From: Polyangium spumosum
GTDB taxonomy: Bacteria; Myxococcota_A; Polyangia; Polyangiales; Polyangiaceae
DNA length: 64,000 bases
Reading direction: 5' to 3'
NCBI RefSeq assembly: GCF_009649845.1
Contig: NZ_WJIE01000005.1
Span: forward strand, 787,981 to 851,980
This document shows positions 56,201 to 64,000 of this stretch, in pieces (within the stretch, counting starts at the first letter, position 1; the number at the start of each line of letters is the position of its first letter). The notes below the pieces were generated by a model that saw nothing but the letters and a program-made list of their open reading frames with translations, did no database searches and had not been told where the DNA came from. Made by a program: the position numbers and the translations under genes.

Positions 56201-56485
56201 GACGGCCCGCGCGACCACCGCCTCCACGCCGAGCGGCGTCGCCGGCGCGAGCCTCCGCCGCGCGAGCTCCGGCGCGGCGAGGCGCGCCGCGAGTTGCCCC
56301 AGCGTCAGCCGGTGCAGCCCGAAGATCGCGCCACGCTTTCCGCCCACCCGCGCCGCGAGATCGAGCGCCGCCCCGCGTGACGGACCGACCAGGAGCGCGA
56401 TCGCATCGGCCTTCCCCTCCCCGAGGAAGACCTCCGCGGCGGAGAGCCGCTCCTCGCTTCGGGGGGACACGAGCAGACGCAGCAC
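53219..56485 (-). CDS. addB: AddB-like helicase-nuclease subunit
   Basis: 1088 aa from GTG 56485; a GTG at 56596 would overlap rtcA by 34 bases and adds sequence without conservation. The N-terminus lacks a good Walker A, as in many AddB subunits. The C-terminus carries a second nuclease domain (FLLHGAIDVVE, TDVKTG) and the 4Fe-4S ligands typical of AddB: Cys of AACPYRF plus the three Cys of CDTCGYRLVC. Forms the AddAB complex with the next gene. It lies 77 bases downstream of rtcA on the same strand. Confidence 0.85.
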   Translation of the reverse strand: MLRLLVSPRSEERLSAAEVFLGEGKADAIALLVGPSRGAALDLAARVGGKRGAIFGLHRLTLGQLAARLAAPELARRRLAPATPLGVEAVVARAVASALEEGALGYFAPVARTPSFAGTLAATLSELRVEGIGPEEIRGDDPRSRDLRELARRYDEQRERARIADRAEVLAAATAAVREASEIRRARLLLLDVPIASRLEERFVAEIVAAAEVAFATAPTGDDRAVEVLASLASEVITDRSERSHSSLSRLHQYLFAAAELSAAEAGEDVSFFSAPGEGRECVEITRRILAEARRGVPFDDIAVFLRAPDTYAALLESALRRAKIPAHLAIGAARPDPSGRAFLALLACRAEDLSPRRFAEYLSLAPMPKEITTAEAAPRSDLPRADLFGALLEGEPTAKRMRREQAQAREGARVPSRSAPIGWERLLTKASIVGRKERWAERLVALGRAFDRELALLRRRDPSSPRIETVEREIEALSELKRFALPLVEALAALPERGSWGVWIEELGKLAGMALDEPEDVLAALAELAPMAELPAVSFDEVRRVLDGRLGARITPPSGRRYGAVFVGTPELARGRSFAVVFVPGLAERLFPEAPREDPILLDLDRRVISKALRTQADRSRNERLLLRLSVGAARERVHLSYPRVEVAAGRPRVPSFYGLDVRRATTGTLPDHDALEREAASASGARLAWPAPAQPEDAIDDAEHDLAMLGRLLHGGEQADAAGRAQYLLDLNPHLARSLRARSARWDKPVTHHDGIVRKTAATAAMLTASRLCARPYAVTALEKFAACPYRFLLAAIHRLPARERRGSPDRLDPISRGVLFHRVQAETLAALEREGSLPFGPEGLSRAEAVLDERLDAAAREHEERTLPPVESVFRDEIERARVELHAWLARVADQSWLVWPVRYDLAFGLPPHEHEDPRSVAEAALIDGRFLLHGAIDVVERHAATGHARVTDVKTGANFAKPGLVIGGGEVLQPVLYGLAYEAVWKEPVEDASLSFCTTRGGYAEHVIELDEAARAKAIVVLELVDEAIDKGFFPPAPRPGACDTCGYRLVCGPHEERRAARKDEASLDGGALFSRLRALRGDP

Positions 56486-56562
56486 AGGCCCGTCATGCCC
56501 GCGTGCGGCCGCGTTGTCGAGCGTTCCCTTCCGCGCCGCGCTCCGCCGCCTGAACTCGCTCG

Positions 56563-57591
56563 TTATCGCCGCGCGCCTTCCACCTCGATCACGCACTCCT
56601 CCGCGCCACGCTCGTCCAGCCGCACCTCCGTTCCCAGGAAGGTCCGGATCACCTCGACTTGCGTCCGCGTGTGACCCGACGGCGCGAGCGTTCGAAACGC
56701 CCCGCCTTGCCCGAGCGCCATCGGCAAGAGCAGTTGGTCCGCGAGGTGCTCGCCGACGGGAACGCCTGCTTCGAGGTATCGCTTCACCTCCTTCGCGAGC
56801 TTCTCGGCCACCACCTCCGCGCGCACCCCGCGCTCGCCGAAGGCCGTGAAGACCTCGGTCACGTGGTTGCTCTCCACATCAGCCACGAGCGCGTTTCCCG
56901 GCCCCGGGCTGTTCTTCACGACCTCGGGCCGCGCGCACGCCGGGTCCCACGGCACCTCGGCGAGGAACGCTTCGACCTCGCGCACCCCGACCGAGCCCGG
57001 GATCTGCGACACGATCGCGCGGAGCTGCGTCCTTTGCACCTCGCCTCGATCGAGCAGCGAGAGCCCGGCGAGCTTCGTGTTCCCCTCGATGGAGACCTCC
57101 ACGCGGCCTCCGCCGGCCGGGTAAAACCCGTACGACACGAGCCGCGCCGACACCTTCGCGCCCATCTTGCGCACGATGGGCAAAAACGCGCGCTCCACGA
57201 AGTCGAAGGGCGGCGCCATCGGGTTGTGCGTCCCGCCCTCGAACACGAGCGACGAGCTCCCCTCGCTCACGAGCAGCGCGGGCAGCACCGTCTGCAAGAC
57301 GAGCGTCGCGCTCCCCGCGCTCCCGATCGCGAATCGGTACGATCCGTGCCGCACCACGCCCGGCTTGAACACGAGCTCGCGCGACCCGATCGCGTCGCCC
57401 GTGACCTCCGCGCCGCTCACCTCCGCGGCTGCGCGAACGGCCACGAGGTGTTGACGCATGAGCCCCGGCTTCGATCGCTTCGCGCGGATCGAGTGCACCC
57501 GGAACGCCTGACCCGTCACCATCGACAGGGCGAGCGAAGAGCGCAGGATCTGTCCTCCGCCCTCGCCCGTCGATCCATCCAGCACGAGCAT
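56563..57591 (-). CDS. rtcA: RNA 3'-terminal phosphate cyclase RtcA
   Basis: 342 aa. Uses ATP to convert RNA 3'-phosphate to 2',3'-cyclic phosphate via a covalent His-AMP. The signature GSTGEGGGQILR is at residues 6-17 and the adenylylated His is in APSGHTRTQ near the end. ATG 57591 is used; a GTG at 57600 overlapping the rtcB stop (GTGA) is equally plausible. Part of the rtcB-rtcA operon under the sigma-54 promoter at 58864-58881. Confidence 0.95.
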   Translation of the reverse strand: MLVLDGSTGEGGGQILRSSLALSMVTGQAFRVHSIRAKRSKPGLMRQHLVAVRAAAEVSGAEVTGDAIGSRELVFKPGVVRHGSYRFAIGSAGSATLVLQTVLPALLVSEGSSSLVFEGGTHNPMAPPFDFVERAFLPIVRKMGAKVSARLVSYGFYPAGGGRVEVSIEGNTKLAGLSLLDRGEVQRTQLRAIVSQIPGSVGVREVEAFLAEVPWDPACARPEVVKNSPGPGNALVADVESNHVTEVFTAFGERGVRAEVVAEKLAKEVKRYLEAGVPVGEHLADQLLLPMALGQGGAFRTLAPSGHTRTQVEVIRTFLGTEVRLDERGAEECVIEVEGARR

Positions 57592-57596
57592 CGCCT

Positions 57597-58823
<1,227 letters not shown>

Positions 58824-58863
58824 CGTCGTTGCCTTTCACGTCACGGGTGGACGCGGACCGGAA

Positions 58864-58881
58864 GAGCACGCCGCGTGCCTG
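58864..58881 (-). promoter_or_regulatory. Sigma-54 (-24/-12) promoter of rtcBA
   Basis: On the minus strand the sequence AGGCACGCGGCGTGCT has the invariant GG-N10-GC; against the consensus TGGCAC-N5-TTGC it differs only at the first T and at one T. Transcription would start near 58853, leaving a ~30-base leader before the rtcB ATG. An enhancer-dependent activator with a GAFTGA-like loop (RtcR) is encoded divergently next to it, as in E. coli, which strengthens the call. Confidence 0.85.
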
Positions 58882-58975
58882 GCTCTGGAAGCCCTTCTTC
58901 GCGCCCCTTCATAGACGGCTGGATAAAGTGCGATACGTGGAGCGAAAATCGTGCTACTTCGTCGCCCAACGTACC

Positions 58976-60601
58976 ATGTCTTCGCGCCCCCTCGTCGTCT
59001 TCGGCATCCTCGGCACCTCGCTCGACGCGGGCAAAGGCCCTGCGCGCTGGGAGAAGTGGCGCCCCACGGTCGCGCTTTGCCAGCACGAGGACCTGCTCGT
59101 GAGCCGCCTCGTCCTGCTCGCCGAGCCCCGCGCGGGCGACCTCGCCTCGCAGGTCGAGGAGGACGTCCGCCACGCCTCCCCCGACACGATCGTCGAGCGA
59201 ATCTCGGTCACCTGGAAGGACGCCTGGGATTTCGAGGAGGTTTATGGCTCCCTCCACGACATCGCCCACGCGTACCCCTGGAAAAGCGAACGCGAGGATT
59301 ACCTCGTCCACCTCACGACGGGCACGCACGTCGCGCAGATCTGCCTCTTCCTTCTCACGGAGGCCCGGTATTTCCCCGGCCGCGTCATTCAAACCTCCCC
59401 GCCCCGCAAGGAGGGCCGCGGCGGGCCGGGCACCTATACCGTCGTCGACCTCGACCTCTCCCGGTACGATCGTATTGCCTCGCGCTTCTCCCGCGAGCGC
59501 CGCGAGGGACAGAGCTTCCTCAAGGCTGGCATCGACACCAAGAATGCCTCCTTCAATCGCCTCATCGAGCGCGTCGAGGAGGTCGCCAAGGCCTCCCGCG
59601 CCCCCATGCTCCTCATGGGCCCCACGGGCGCCGGCAAGAGCCAGCTCGCCGCGCGTATCTACGAGCTCAAGAAGGCCCGCCGCCAGATCGGGGGCGAGTT
59701 TGTCCCGGTAAACTGCGCCACGCTCCGCGGCGACGCGGCCATGGCCACGCTCTTCGGGCACAAGAAGGGCGCGTACACCGGCGCCGTCGCCGATCGCCCG
59801 GGCCTCTTGCGCAAGGCCGACGGCGGCCTCCTCTTCCTCGACGAGATCGGCGAGCTCGGCCTCGACGAGCAGGCCATGCTCCTCCGCGCGATCGAGCAAA
59901 AGGCGTTTTATCCCGTCGGCGCCGACCAGGAGGTCAAGAGTGATTTCCTCCTCATCGCCGGCACGAACCGCGACCTCGGCGCCCGGGCCGCGCGCGGCGA
60001 TTTCCGCGAGGATTTATACGCCCGTATCAACCTCTGGACCTTCCGCCTCCCGGCCCTCTGCGAGCGGCCCGAGGACATCGAGCCGAACCTCGATTACGAG
60101 CTCGAGCTCGCCGCGCGCCTGCTCGGCGTCAACGTCACCATGAACCGCGCCGCGCGCGAGGCCTTCCTCGATTTCGCCGTCTCTCCGCGCGCCCTCTGGA
60201 GCGGCAATTTTCGCGACCTCAACGCCTGCGTCACCCGCATGGCCACGCTCGCGCACGGCGGCCGCATCACGAAGGAGATCGTCGCCGAGGAGATCGAGCG
60301 ACTCGAGCTCTCCTGGACGAGCGGCCGCGTTCACTTGCAGAGTGGCGTGTCCGGCTCCGGCGGCGTCCTCGTCGAGGTCCTCGGCCCCGCGGCCTCCGCG
60401 AAGCTCGATCGATTCGATCGCGCGCAGCTCGAGGAGGTCCTGCGCGTCTGCCGCGCCTCGCGCACCCTCAGCGAGGCGGGCCGCGTGCTCTTCGCCGAGT
60501 CGCGCAAGGAGCGCACCTCCGTCAACGACGCCGATCGATTGCGCAAATACCTCGCCCGCTTCGGCCTCGACTGGCACGCGGCGAGCGGGCGCTCGGCTTG
60601 A
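58976..60601 (+). CDS. rtcR: Sigma-54-dependent transcriptional activator RtcR
   Basis: 541 aa. N-terminal RtcR/CARF-like domain (residues ~1-185; SSRPLVVFGILGTSLD; HLTTGTHVAQICLFLL), the family sensor of RNA with 2',3'-cyclic phosphate ends. AAA+ domain: Walker A GPTGAGKS at 215-222, sigma-54 contact loop GAYTGA at 265-270, Walker B GGLLFLDEIGEL. The C-terminal Fis-like helix-turn-helix is RASRTLSEAGRVLF. Divergent from rtcBA, whose promoter matches sigma-54. Start MSSRP chosen as it begins the conserved domain. Confidence 0.95.
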   Translation: MSSRPLVVFGILGTSLDAGKGPARWEKWRPTVALCQHEDLLVSRLVLLAEPRAGDLASQVEEDVRHASPDTIVERISVTWKDAWDFEEVYGSLHDIAHAYPWKSEREDYLVHLTTGTHVAQICLFLLTEARYFPGRVIQTSPPRKEGRGGPGTYTVVDLDLSRYDRIASRFSRERREGQSFLKAGIDTKNASFNRLIERVEEVAKASRAPMLLMGPTGAGKSQLAARIYELKKARRQIGGEFVPVNCATLRGDAAMATLFGHKKGAYTGAVADRPGLLRKADGGLLFLDEIGELGLDEQAMLLRAIEQKAFYPVGADQEVKSDFLLIAGTNRDLGARAARGDFREDLYARINLWTFRLPALCERPEDIEPNLDYELELAARLLGVNVTMNRAAREAFLDFAVSPRALWSGNFRDLNACVTRMATLAHGGRITKEIVAEEIERLELSWTSGRVHLQSGVSGSGGVLVEVLGPAASAKLDRFDRAQLEEVLRVCRASRTLSEAGRVLFAESRKERTSVNDADRLRKYLARFGLDWHAASGRSA

Positions 60602-60626
60602 ACCGGCCCCCCGAGGACATTTCCCC

Positions 60627-61421
60627 ATGCCGCTCGTCTCCCAGGACCTCGGTTTTTCCGGACAGCACCCGCTCGCCCTCGCCGCCCTCTTTTGCGTGGG
60701 CCTCCTGGCTTCGGCGATCAACGCCGTCGCCGGCGGCGGCTCCCTCCTCTCCTTTCCGGTCCTCGTCGCGCTCGGCGTCCCCCCGCTCGCGGCGAACGCC
60801 ACGAATTCGGTGGCGCTCTGGCCTGGCTCGCTCGCCAGCGCGTATGGCTTCCGCGACCAGCTCTCGAGGACGAAGCCGCATTTGCGATACCTCACCCTCC
60901 CCACCGTGACGGGCGCCCTCCTCGGCGCGTGGCTGCTCACGCACACGCCCCAGCGGCTCTTCGATTTCGTCGTCCCGCTCCTCGTCCTCCTCGCCACGCT
61001 GCTCCTCGCCTTCCAGGGCCGCATCCGCAAGGTCGTGCTCGGCAAAAAGACGCGGGTCCCCGCCGCGCTCGGGGTCTTTTTGCAATTCCTGGTCGCCGTC
61101 TACGGCGGGTATTTCGGGGCCGGCATGGGCATCGTGATGCTCGCGGTCTTCGGCCTCTTCATCGAGGGCACGCTGCACGAGCTCAACGCCATGAAGGCCT
61201 GGCTCGGCGTGGCCATCAACCTCGTCGCCTCGATGTTTTTCCTCGGCGAGGGCCTGCTCTGGCTCGTGCCGGGTTTCTCCGTGATGGCCGGCGCGATCGC
61301 GGGCGGCTACCTCTCGGCGCGCCTCTCGCAGCGCATCGACCCCGACAAACTGCGCCGTGCCGTCGTGGCCCTCGGCTTCGTCATGACGGCCTGGTTTTTC
61401 CGGGCCGCATTCCAGGCCTGA
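60627..61421 (+). CDS. TauE/SafE-family membrane transporter
   Basis: 264 aa with about eight TM helices in two inverted halves. Family features: INAVAGGGSLLSFPVLVALGVPPLAANATNS near the start and GGYFGAGMGIVMLAVFGLF in the second half. Members export organosulfonates or sulfite, or import other anions; the substrate is not predictable here. GAGGA lies 10 bases before the ATG. It starts 25 bases after rtcR, perhaps co-transcribed. Confidence 0.9.
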   Translation: MPLVSQDLGFSGQHPLALAALFCVGLLASAINAVAGGGSLLSFPVLVALGVPPLAANATNSVALWPGSLASAYGFRDQLSRTKPHLRYLTLPTVTGALLGAWLLTHTPQRLFDFVVPLLVLLATLLLAFQGRIRKVVLGKKTRVPAALGVFLQFLVAVYGGYFGAGMGIVMLAVFGLFIEGTLHELNAMKAWLGVAINLVASMFFLGEGLLWLVPGFSVMAGAIAGGYLSARLSQRIDPDKLRRAVVALGFVMTAWFFRAAFQA

Positions 61422-61430
61422 TCGACCTTC

Positions 61431-61985
61431 CTACTGCAATGCGCGCACGAGCGCCGCGGCCCGCGCTCGCACGTCCTCGCTCGGATCGTCCTCTGCCATG
61501 GGCTCGGCGATCCCTGCGAATTCGCGCCACCGCGCCTGCTCCATCGCGTAAACCGCGGCCCTTCGCACGCTCGCGTCGCGGTGATTCGCGAGATCCCCGA
61601 AGCAGCCGAAGAGCTCCGCGTCGAACGTGGCCTCGGCCGTCACGGCGAGCTTGTAGGCGGCCCAGATCCCCTCGGCCTCGGTCTTCGCGTCGCTGCAAAG
61701 CGCGATGATCTCGGCGCGCTCGTAGACGGGCAGGCTGCGCCGGACGAGCTCGATCGTGGCGGCGGCGCCCGGCCCCTCCACGTCGAACCACCGGAGCCCG
61801 AGCCGGTGATCGTCCACGTAACGGATACGGCAGTCGCTCGCGGGCGTCGCCCACTCGTAGACGAGGGGCTGATGTTCGAGCGGCTCGATCCGGTTCCACA
61901 GGAACCACTGCCCCGCGGCGAACTGCCGGACCACGTCCGTCCCGACCCCATCCTTGAGCAGAAGCCGCCTCGCCTGCGTCGTCAC
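61431..61985 (-). CDS. Small protein with HEAT-like C-terminus
   Basis: 184 aa from GTG with GGAGG 10 bases upstream. The N-terminal half is alpha/beta without recognisable motifs (FAAGQWFLWNRIEP, SDCRIRYVDDHRLGLRWFDV); the C-terminal part (~125-184) has HEAT-like helices (DLANHRDASVRRAAVYAMEQ, EDDPSEDVRARAAALVRAL). Convergent with the transporter gene (9-base gap). No family recognised. Confidence 0.6.
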   Translation of the reverse strand: MTTQARRLLLKDGVGTDVVRQFAAGQWFLWNRIEPLEHQPLVYEWATPASDCRIRYVDDHRLGLRWFDVEGPGAAATIELVRRSLPVYERAEIIALCSDAKTEAEGIWAAYKLAVTAEATFDAELFGCFGDLANHRDASVRRAAVYAMEQARWREFAGIAEPMAEDDPSEDVRARAAALVRALQ

Positions 61986-62078
61986 GTCAATCCGCCTCCG
62001 AGCGCCGATGGTACAGAGCGCGCCCGGGACGTCAATCCCGGCGCCCGAAGCGGGCGTGGTTCCGTGGACGCGCCTTCT

Positions 62079-62103
62079 GGATAGACTTTATCCGCCAGGA
62101 TAA
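62079..62103. promoter_or_regulatory. Palindrome of unknown role upstream of the tRNA-like gene
   Basis: TTATCC-GCCA-GGATAA (62088-62103) is a perfect 6-bp inverted repeat, preceded at 62079-62083 by another GGATA that can pair with TATCC. Located between the GTG start at 61985 (minus strand) and the tRNA-like gene. Could be an operator or a small hairpin; nothing further supports either. Confidence 0.35.
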
Positions 62104-62226
62104 CCTCCTCCTTCGAGCCCGGGCCTTTCTTTGCGAGGCGGGCCACCAGATCCGGGCGAAATCGGGCGTTTGGGGGGTGGCTGGGGGCTTGGCACGGCGG
62201 CTGCTTCAGGGGAGGACGACGCAGAC

Positions 62227-62349
62227 GCCAGGATAGCTCAGTGGTAGAGCACGTAAATACCTTGGCCGGTTTTCTCCGGTGACGGCAGTGATGGCCAGGG
62301 TTACTTCCATTAGAGGACGTGGTCGCGGGTTCGAATCCCGCTCCTGGTA
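62227..62349 (+). tRNA. Interrupted tRNA-like gene (acceptor, D and T arms intact, ~50-base insertion in anticodon arm)
   Basis: Acceptor GCCAGGA (62227-62233) pairs with TCCTGGT (62342-62348), discriminator A. D arm GCTC-AGTGGTA-GAGC (62236-62250) and T arm GCGGG-TTCGAAT-CCCGC (62325-62341) are perfect. Between D and T arms are 74 bases where ~23 are normal. Joining ACGT (62251-62254) to C62308 would give an ACGTC/GACGT stem with a 7-base loop ATTAGAG (anticodon would be UAG); joining at C62307 gives CGTCC/GGACG with a 6-base loop. Neither is fully canonical. The extra ~52 bases fold into their own hairpin (GTAA/TTAC, TGGCC/GGCCA). It may be an intron-bearing tRNA, an unusual tRNA or a decayed one. 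Confidence 0.6.
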
Positions 62350-62495
62350 CCGCGGAGGGCTCGGGTTCCCCCTCGTTCCCTCCGCGCGCAAGCCCTCCGG
62401 GCAGTGAGGCACGCGGTTCCTTCGTTTTGGGTACGAAAAAGACCCCGCGGCCAGTTTTCTCCCGGAGAGCGAGCGCTTCTTTCGGTGCGCGCGCG

Positions 62496-63116
62496 TCAAG
62501 GCCGCGCCGTCGTCGTCAGCCGCCCCGCGCCGCCGACGCTGCCCGCGCCGAGGCCGATGAGGACCATCGAGGTCCCGCCGAGCAGCAAATCGATCCCGAC
62601 GAGCAATCCGAGCGCCCACGCGGCCGTGCTCGGCCAGCCCGCGAAGATGAGCACGCCGAGCGCCAGGGAGACGAGGCCGTCAAAAAACAGCCAACCCCAG
62701 GCGGGGATATGGCGGTTCTGCACGGCCCGGAAGAGCTTGACCACGCCGTTTGCCGCGAAAAACGCGGCGAGCGTCAAGGTCAGGGTCACCGTGCCCGTCA
62801 CCGGGAAGGCCACCACGAGGAGGCCGGCGACCACGAGCAAGACCGCGCTGACGAGCGACCACGACGCGCCTCGCCAGCCGCGGGCCCGGACCGCGTGAAA
62901 CCCCTGGAAGAGGCCCGCGAGCGCCATGACCCAGCCGATCACGAGCGCGGTGAGCAGCGAGGCGAGCAGCGGCATGAGAATCAAGAGAACGCCGAGCACC
63001 ATGAACGCCGCGCCGAGCCCAAAAAACCAAGCGCGGTTTCTCCGCACCACGTCGTCGACGAGCCCGGCCGCCGTCATGCGGGTCCTGTCGACCGGCCCTT
63101 CCGGAGGTTGCATCAT
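62496..63116 (-). CDS. HdeD-family membrane protein
   Basis: 206 aa. AAGGAGGG lies 8 bases before the ATG. Six TM helices as three pairs (residues ~28-75, ~82-130, ~140-190) with the spacing of HdeD/DUF308 acid-resistance membrane proteins; characteristic WxxFxxG-x-x-x-x-x-x-G-x-(L/I) starts (RAWFFGLGAAFMVLGVLLIL). Role probably envelope stress. A second gene on the same strand lies 113 bases upstream (intradiol dioxygenase). Confidence 0.8.
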   Translation of the reverse strand: MMQPPEGPVDRTRMTAAGLVDDVVRRNRAWFFGLGAAFMVLGVLLILMPLLASLLTALVIGWVMALAGLFQGFHAVRARGWRGASWSLVSAVLLVVAGLLVVAFPVTGTVTLTLTLAAFFAANGVVKLFRAVQNRHIPAWGWLFFDGLVSLALGVLIFAGWPSTAAWALGLLVGIDLLLGGTSMVLIGLGAGSVGGAGRLTTTARP

Positions 63117-63229
63117 GGGGGTAACCCTCCTTTTCTGCGCGGAAGCAGGGTGCCACCCGCGGACGGTGTCAAGGAGGTCGCTCTGCGCGAGGCAGCTCGG
63201 GCGACGACAATGGCAGGCGGTCGCTCGGC

Positions 63230-64000
63230 TCAGGGCCCCGGAGGCGGGCCGCCCGGGCCGCCCATTCCACCGGGCGCCTGGCACAACGTATCCGCGAGGG
63301 AAGAGCGAATGACGAGGGTCTTCCAGGCGAGCAACGCGCCGTCCGCCATCTTCTCGGTCTTCAGCGTGTAATCGGGCGCGGCTTCCGCCGAGATCACCGA
63401 GTCGTTCTCGTTCGTCGTGTCTCGCGCGCCCCGATCCTTGTAAATGGGCTGCGTCGCGATGATCTCGTCGGCGAGCTCGTCCGGGAAGAAGAGCTGGGAC
63501 GTGACGTATTCCATTCCCCCCACGCGCACCGTGAAGTGGATGTGGATCGTCCGGCCCGAATACCAGCCCGGGAAGCAGGAGTCGAAATCGACCCGGCCGT
63601 TCGCGTCGGTGGTCTGCACGCCGCGGAACCAGCGCTTCGCGAGGGCCTCGGCGTCGTTCAACGTGCACATCGCCACGGAGTCGTTGCCCGAATAGAGGCC
63701 CGTCGCGGACGTGTGCCAGACATCGACCTCCGCGCCATCGATGGGCTTGCAGGACTCGTCGACGACCCGCAGTGCGAGACGCATGGGCAGGCCGGGCGTC
63801 CCCTCGCTGATGTCTTTCCGGACAATCGTTTCGGCATAACAAGGCCCGAGCGTCATCCCGCAGACGAGCGCGCACGCCGCGCCCGGATCGTCGGTGAACG
63901 GATCCGGATAATCGCCGGACATCGAGGCCGTGCCGCCCGTGGCCCAGTCGCCCGCGCCGCCGCCGCCCGCGCCGCATGCGCCGCCCGCGCCGCCCGCGCC
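63230..64000 (-). CDS. Intradiol-dioxygenase-like exported protein (partial, 5' end outside window)
   Basis: The frame stays open to the window edge, so the N-terminus is missing; the first ATG inside (63922) would cut off a Gly/Ala-rich linker containing a Cys, which suggests a lipoprotein signal beyond the edge. The visible ~257 residues include the non-haem Fe(III) ligands of protocatechuate 3,4-dioxygenase-type enzymes: Tyr in GPCYAE, Tyr in GWYSGRT and the two His of HIHF. These enzymes split catechol rings. Exported variants of unknown substrate occur in several phyla. The C-terminus is Pro/Gly-rich. Confidence 0.8.
   Translation of the reverse strand, partial: GAGGAGGACGAGGGGAGDWATGGTASMSGDYPDPFTDDPGAACALVCGMTLGPCYAETIVRKDISEGTPGLPMRLALRVVDESCKPIDGAEVDVWHTSATGLYSGNDSVAMCTLNDAEALAKRWFRGVQTTDANGRVDFDSCFPGWYSGRTIHIHFTVRVGGMEYVTSQLFFPDELADEIIATQPIYKDRGARDTTNENDSVISAEAAPDYTLKTEKMADGALLAWKTLVIRSSLADTLCQAPGGMGGPGGPPPGP

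Noticed and set aside
58866..58878. GCACG-CCG-CGTGC palindrome as an operator
   Set aside because: It coincides with the -24/-12 promoter elements and is explained by them; no independent evidence for a binding site.
62227..62349. Group I intron or archaeal-type bulge-helix-bulge intron in the tRNA
   Set aside because: The insertion is about 50 bases, too short for group I. The two 3-base bulges around GTAA/TTAC look BHB-like, but cutting there would not restore a paired anticodon stem.
62227..62349. Class II tRNA with a long variable arm or selenocysteine tRNA
   Set aside because: The short 4-bp/7-base D arm is class I-like, the total length is too great for tRNA-Sec, and the anticodon loop would still contain ~40 extra bases.

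Overview
The window is a chromosomal segment from a very GC-rich bacterium, most likely a myxobacterium of the Polyangiales (Polyangium/Sorangium type). This is inferred from the overall GC richness with G/C-ending codons, a Ser/Thr kinase fused to an AAA ATPase and a long helical-repeat tail, many lipoproteins and TPR proteins, a multihaem/DUF1588-like/Tat gene set, and long genes mixed with short divergent intergenic regions. It was not checked by any database search.

Layout. 0-4 kb: minus-strand operon for a xanthine-dehydrogenase-family molybdenum hydroxylase. Its 2Fe-2S subunit is fused to a DRE-TIM (isopropylmalate-synthase-like) metallolyase. It faces a SnoaL-like lipoprotein, a TetR regulator and a cupin lipoprotein, and a palindromic operator overlaps a promoter between the divergent units. 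6-11 kb: accessory block with a 3D-domain protein, a TOPRIM-like protein paired with an OLD/DUF3696-type ATPase (candidate anti-phage pair, locally lower GC), then a 21-22 bp minisatellite. 11-31 kb: OmpA-like lipoprotein, a Lon protease, a helical-repeat protein, a PH-like membrane protein, two paralogous TPR proteins divergent from the kinase-AAA-TPR protein, an alcohol dehydrogenase, PurA, an LptF/G-like membrane protein, TatA, a very long S41 C-terminal processing protease and a TerB-like protein. 32-37 kb: a four-gene exported redox cluster (CxxCH protein, DUF1588-like lipoprotein, small lipoprotein, Tat-signal protein) closed by a strong intrinsic terminator. 37-49 kb: a large TPR protein, a CopD/HemJ-like protein, TldD, a response regulator with a degenerate receiver coupled to PdxA, a PanE-like reductase, an operon with a Cys-rich repeat protein and Dtd, a DUF882-like peptidase, a small alarmone hydrolase and a Uma2-family nuclease. 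49-61 kb: AddA/AddB helicase-nuclease genes directly downstream of rtcB-rtcA. That RNA-repair operon has a readable sigma-54 (-24/-12) promoter and a divergent rtcR activator, followed by a TauE/SafE transporter. 61-64 kb: a small HEAT-like protein, an interrupted tRNA-like gene, an HdeD-like membrane protein and a truncated intradiol-dioxygenase gene.

Most notable points: (i) a tRNA-like gene with good acceptor, D and T arms but about 50 extra bases in the anticodon arm, about 1.6 kb from the rtc cluster; (ii) the TOPRIM/ATPase pair; (iii) the metallolyase/2Fe-2S fusion with its operator; (iv) rtcBA followed by addBA; (v) the minisatellite. All function calls come from motif recognition by eye.
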